From contig CAMNAD010000082.1 in NCBI GenBank assembly GCA_946530505.1, positions 1 to 6,912 of the forward strand: DNA of 6,912 nt. The letters run 5' to 3'. The translations under genes were made by a program, and so were the position numbers. This document shows, piece after piece, positions 6,062 to 6,912 of the stretch. The notes beneath the pieces are model-generated. The model saw only the letters and a program-made list of their open reading frames with translations. It ran no database searches and was not told the DNA's origin. Source of the DNA: an uncultured Bacteroidales bacterium. Lineage in GTDB: Bacteria; Bacteroidota; Bacteroidia; Bacteroidales; UBA932. Positions within the stretch are counted from its first letter, which is position 1. The number at the start of each line of letters is the position of its first letter.

Positions 6062-6912
6062 ATGAAGAAGACTTCACTATTTGTTATCAGTCTGCTTTCC
6101 GCAATGCTTGCGGTTGCAAATCCTGTGCATAGAGTCACACTCGAGAATGGCCTTTCCATCGGTGTGGAGGCCTGCAAAGGGAATATTTTCCATATTTGCA
6201 TAAGCCCCGACGGGCAGTTTCCCGAGGCCCTTCTCAACCGTTATGGCATAGTCAAGACCGATTGGCTTGCAGCCGGTGAGATAGTAAGTGACAAAGAAGG
6301 ACAATTCATCGTCAGCACTGCATCTGCGAGCATCTGCATCAATAAAGCTACGGGCGCCATCTGCCTTAAGGATGTAAACGGAAAGGCGATAGTACGCGAA
6401 ATAGTTTTCCATAAGGGCGGCAGCGCGGAAGTCAAGGCGCTTGCCGAAGCCGTGATCGACAAGTTCGGCGGCCTTGTGGTGGCCAAAAATGATGGCATCA
6501 TAGGTGATGACAGCAATGCGAAGAACAAGCGCGACGTGGCCGAGGCGGGAGACCCCGCCACCGCAAGCATCATCAGCCTCAGCATGGAAGACGGCGAGCG
6601 CTTCTACGGCGGCGGAAGCACCTCCCGCGAGCACATACAGCACAGGGGCGAGATGCTGCGCATGTGGACTGCCTACCAGCATACGGAAATCCCAATGCCT
6701 TTCATGATGAGCTCGCGCGGATGGGGAGTGTTCGACAACACCACCAGAAAGTGCCATTTCGATGTGGGTTTCACCGATCCCGACAGGTTCAACATCTACA
6801 ATACGGCCGGCACCGCCGATTTCTATCTGATGGCGGGTACCGACATGCCTTCCGTGCTGGATCTTTACACGCAGATCACCGGACGCACTTACGTCCTTCC
6901 AAAGTGGGCCTA
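6062..6912 (+). CDS. Secreted glycoside hydrolase family 31 enzyme, N-terminal part
   Basis: The reading frame is open from 6062 to the window end (283 full codons) and runs off at 6912. A Sec signal peptide (MKKTSLFVISLLSAMLAVA, cleavage before NPVHRV) indicates export. The N-terminal beta-sandwich of GH31 is recognisable in order: a substrate-like beta region with NKATGAICLKD (97-107), the ERFYGGG segment (179-185, where many family members have FYGLGE), PFMMSSRGWGVFDN (213-226), DFYLMAGTDMPSVLDLYTQITGR, and LPKWA, which normally leads into the catalytic TIM barrel. The catalytic barrel and its nucleophile Asp are outside the window, so activity (alpha-glucosidase, alpha-xylosidase, alpha-galactosidase or other) cannot be decided. 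It begins two bases after the propeller gene, probably in the same transcript. The opposite-strand open frames across this region are shadows. Confidence 0.85.
   Translation, partial: MKKTSLFVISLLSAMLAVANPVHRVTLENGLSIGVEACKGNIFHICISPDGQFPEALLNRYGIVKTDWLAAGEIVSDKEGQFIVSTASASICINKATGAICLKDVNGKAIVREIVFHKGGSAEVKALAEAVIDKFGGLVVAKNDGIIGDDSNAKNKRDVAEAGDPATASIISLSMEDGERFYGGGSTSREHIQHRGEMLRMWTAYQHTEIPMPFMMSSRGWGVFDNTTRKCHFDVGFTDPDRFNIYNTAGTADFYLMAGTDMPSVLDLYTQITGRTYVLPKWA

Noticed and set aside
6077..6757. Minus-strand open frame of 226 codons at the right end
   Set aside because: It is antisense to the GH31 frame, which stays open to the window end and has a signal peptide and family motifs.
1..6912. 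CRISPR array, tRNA, rRNA or insertion sequence
   Set aside because: No spaced short repeats, cloverleaf-like segments or transposase motifs were seen, and almost every base is in a protein gene.

Overview
The window looks like chromosomal DNA from a Bacteroidota member, probably Bacteroidales, from a gut or rumen-like habitat. This rests on a Bacteroidetes-type promoter (TTTG, 20 bp, TAAATTTG), A-rich starts without Shine-Dalgarno sequences, tightly packed genes for secreted carbohydrate-active proteins, and a protein pair (DUF6057-like plus heme-motif beta-propeller) that I associate with Bacteroidales. The species cannot be named from the sequence, and no SusC/SusD pair, regulator or mobile element is visible.

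The layout is two divergent gene blocks separated by a 70 bp intergenic region (3624-3693). The left block, on the minus strand, holds four exported-protein genes read right to left. Two are tandem GH28-like parallel beta-helix enzymes (2130-3623 and 631-2124), both exactly 497 aa and about 70% identical without a single gap. Next is a 194-aa protein (47-631) that has only the N-terminal part of the same fold. The last is the start of another signal-peptide protein that leaves the window at base 1. Junctions are 5 bp apart, then TAATG, then TGATG overlaps, so this is almost certainly one operon. Its promoter sits so close to the first ATG that the mRNA should be nearly leaderless.

The right block, on the plus strand, holds a lipoprotein resembling the C-terminal soluble part of DUF6057 proteins (3694-4605) and, overlapping it by ATGA, a lipoprotein with one CxxCH heme-c motif and PD40/TolB-like propeller repeats (4602-6059). 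Two bases further on begins a secreted GH31-type glycosidase (6062 onward), cut by the window end before its catalytic domain.

Taken together, this is probably part of a glycan-degradation locus. GH28-type helices usually act on galacturonan or rhamnogalacturonan, and GH31 enzymes remove alpha-linked glucose, xylose or galactose. A pectic or hemicellulosic substrate is therefore plausible, but the substrate is inference. The most unusual points are the GH28-like pair that lacks the classical GHG and RIK motifs, the truncated helix protein kept in frame and translationally coupled, and the heme-motif propeller with its helical lipoprotein partner placed directly before a GH31 gene.
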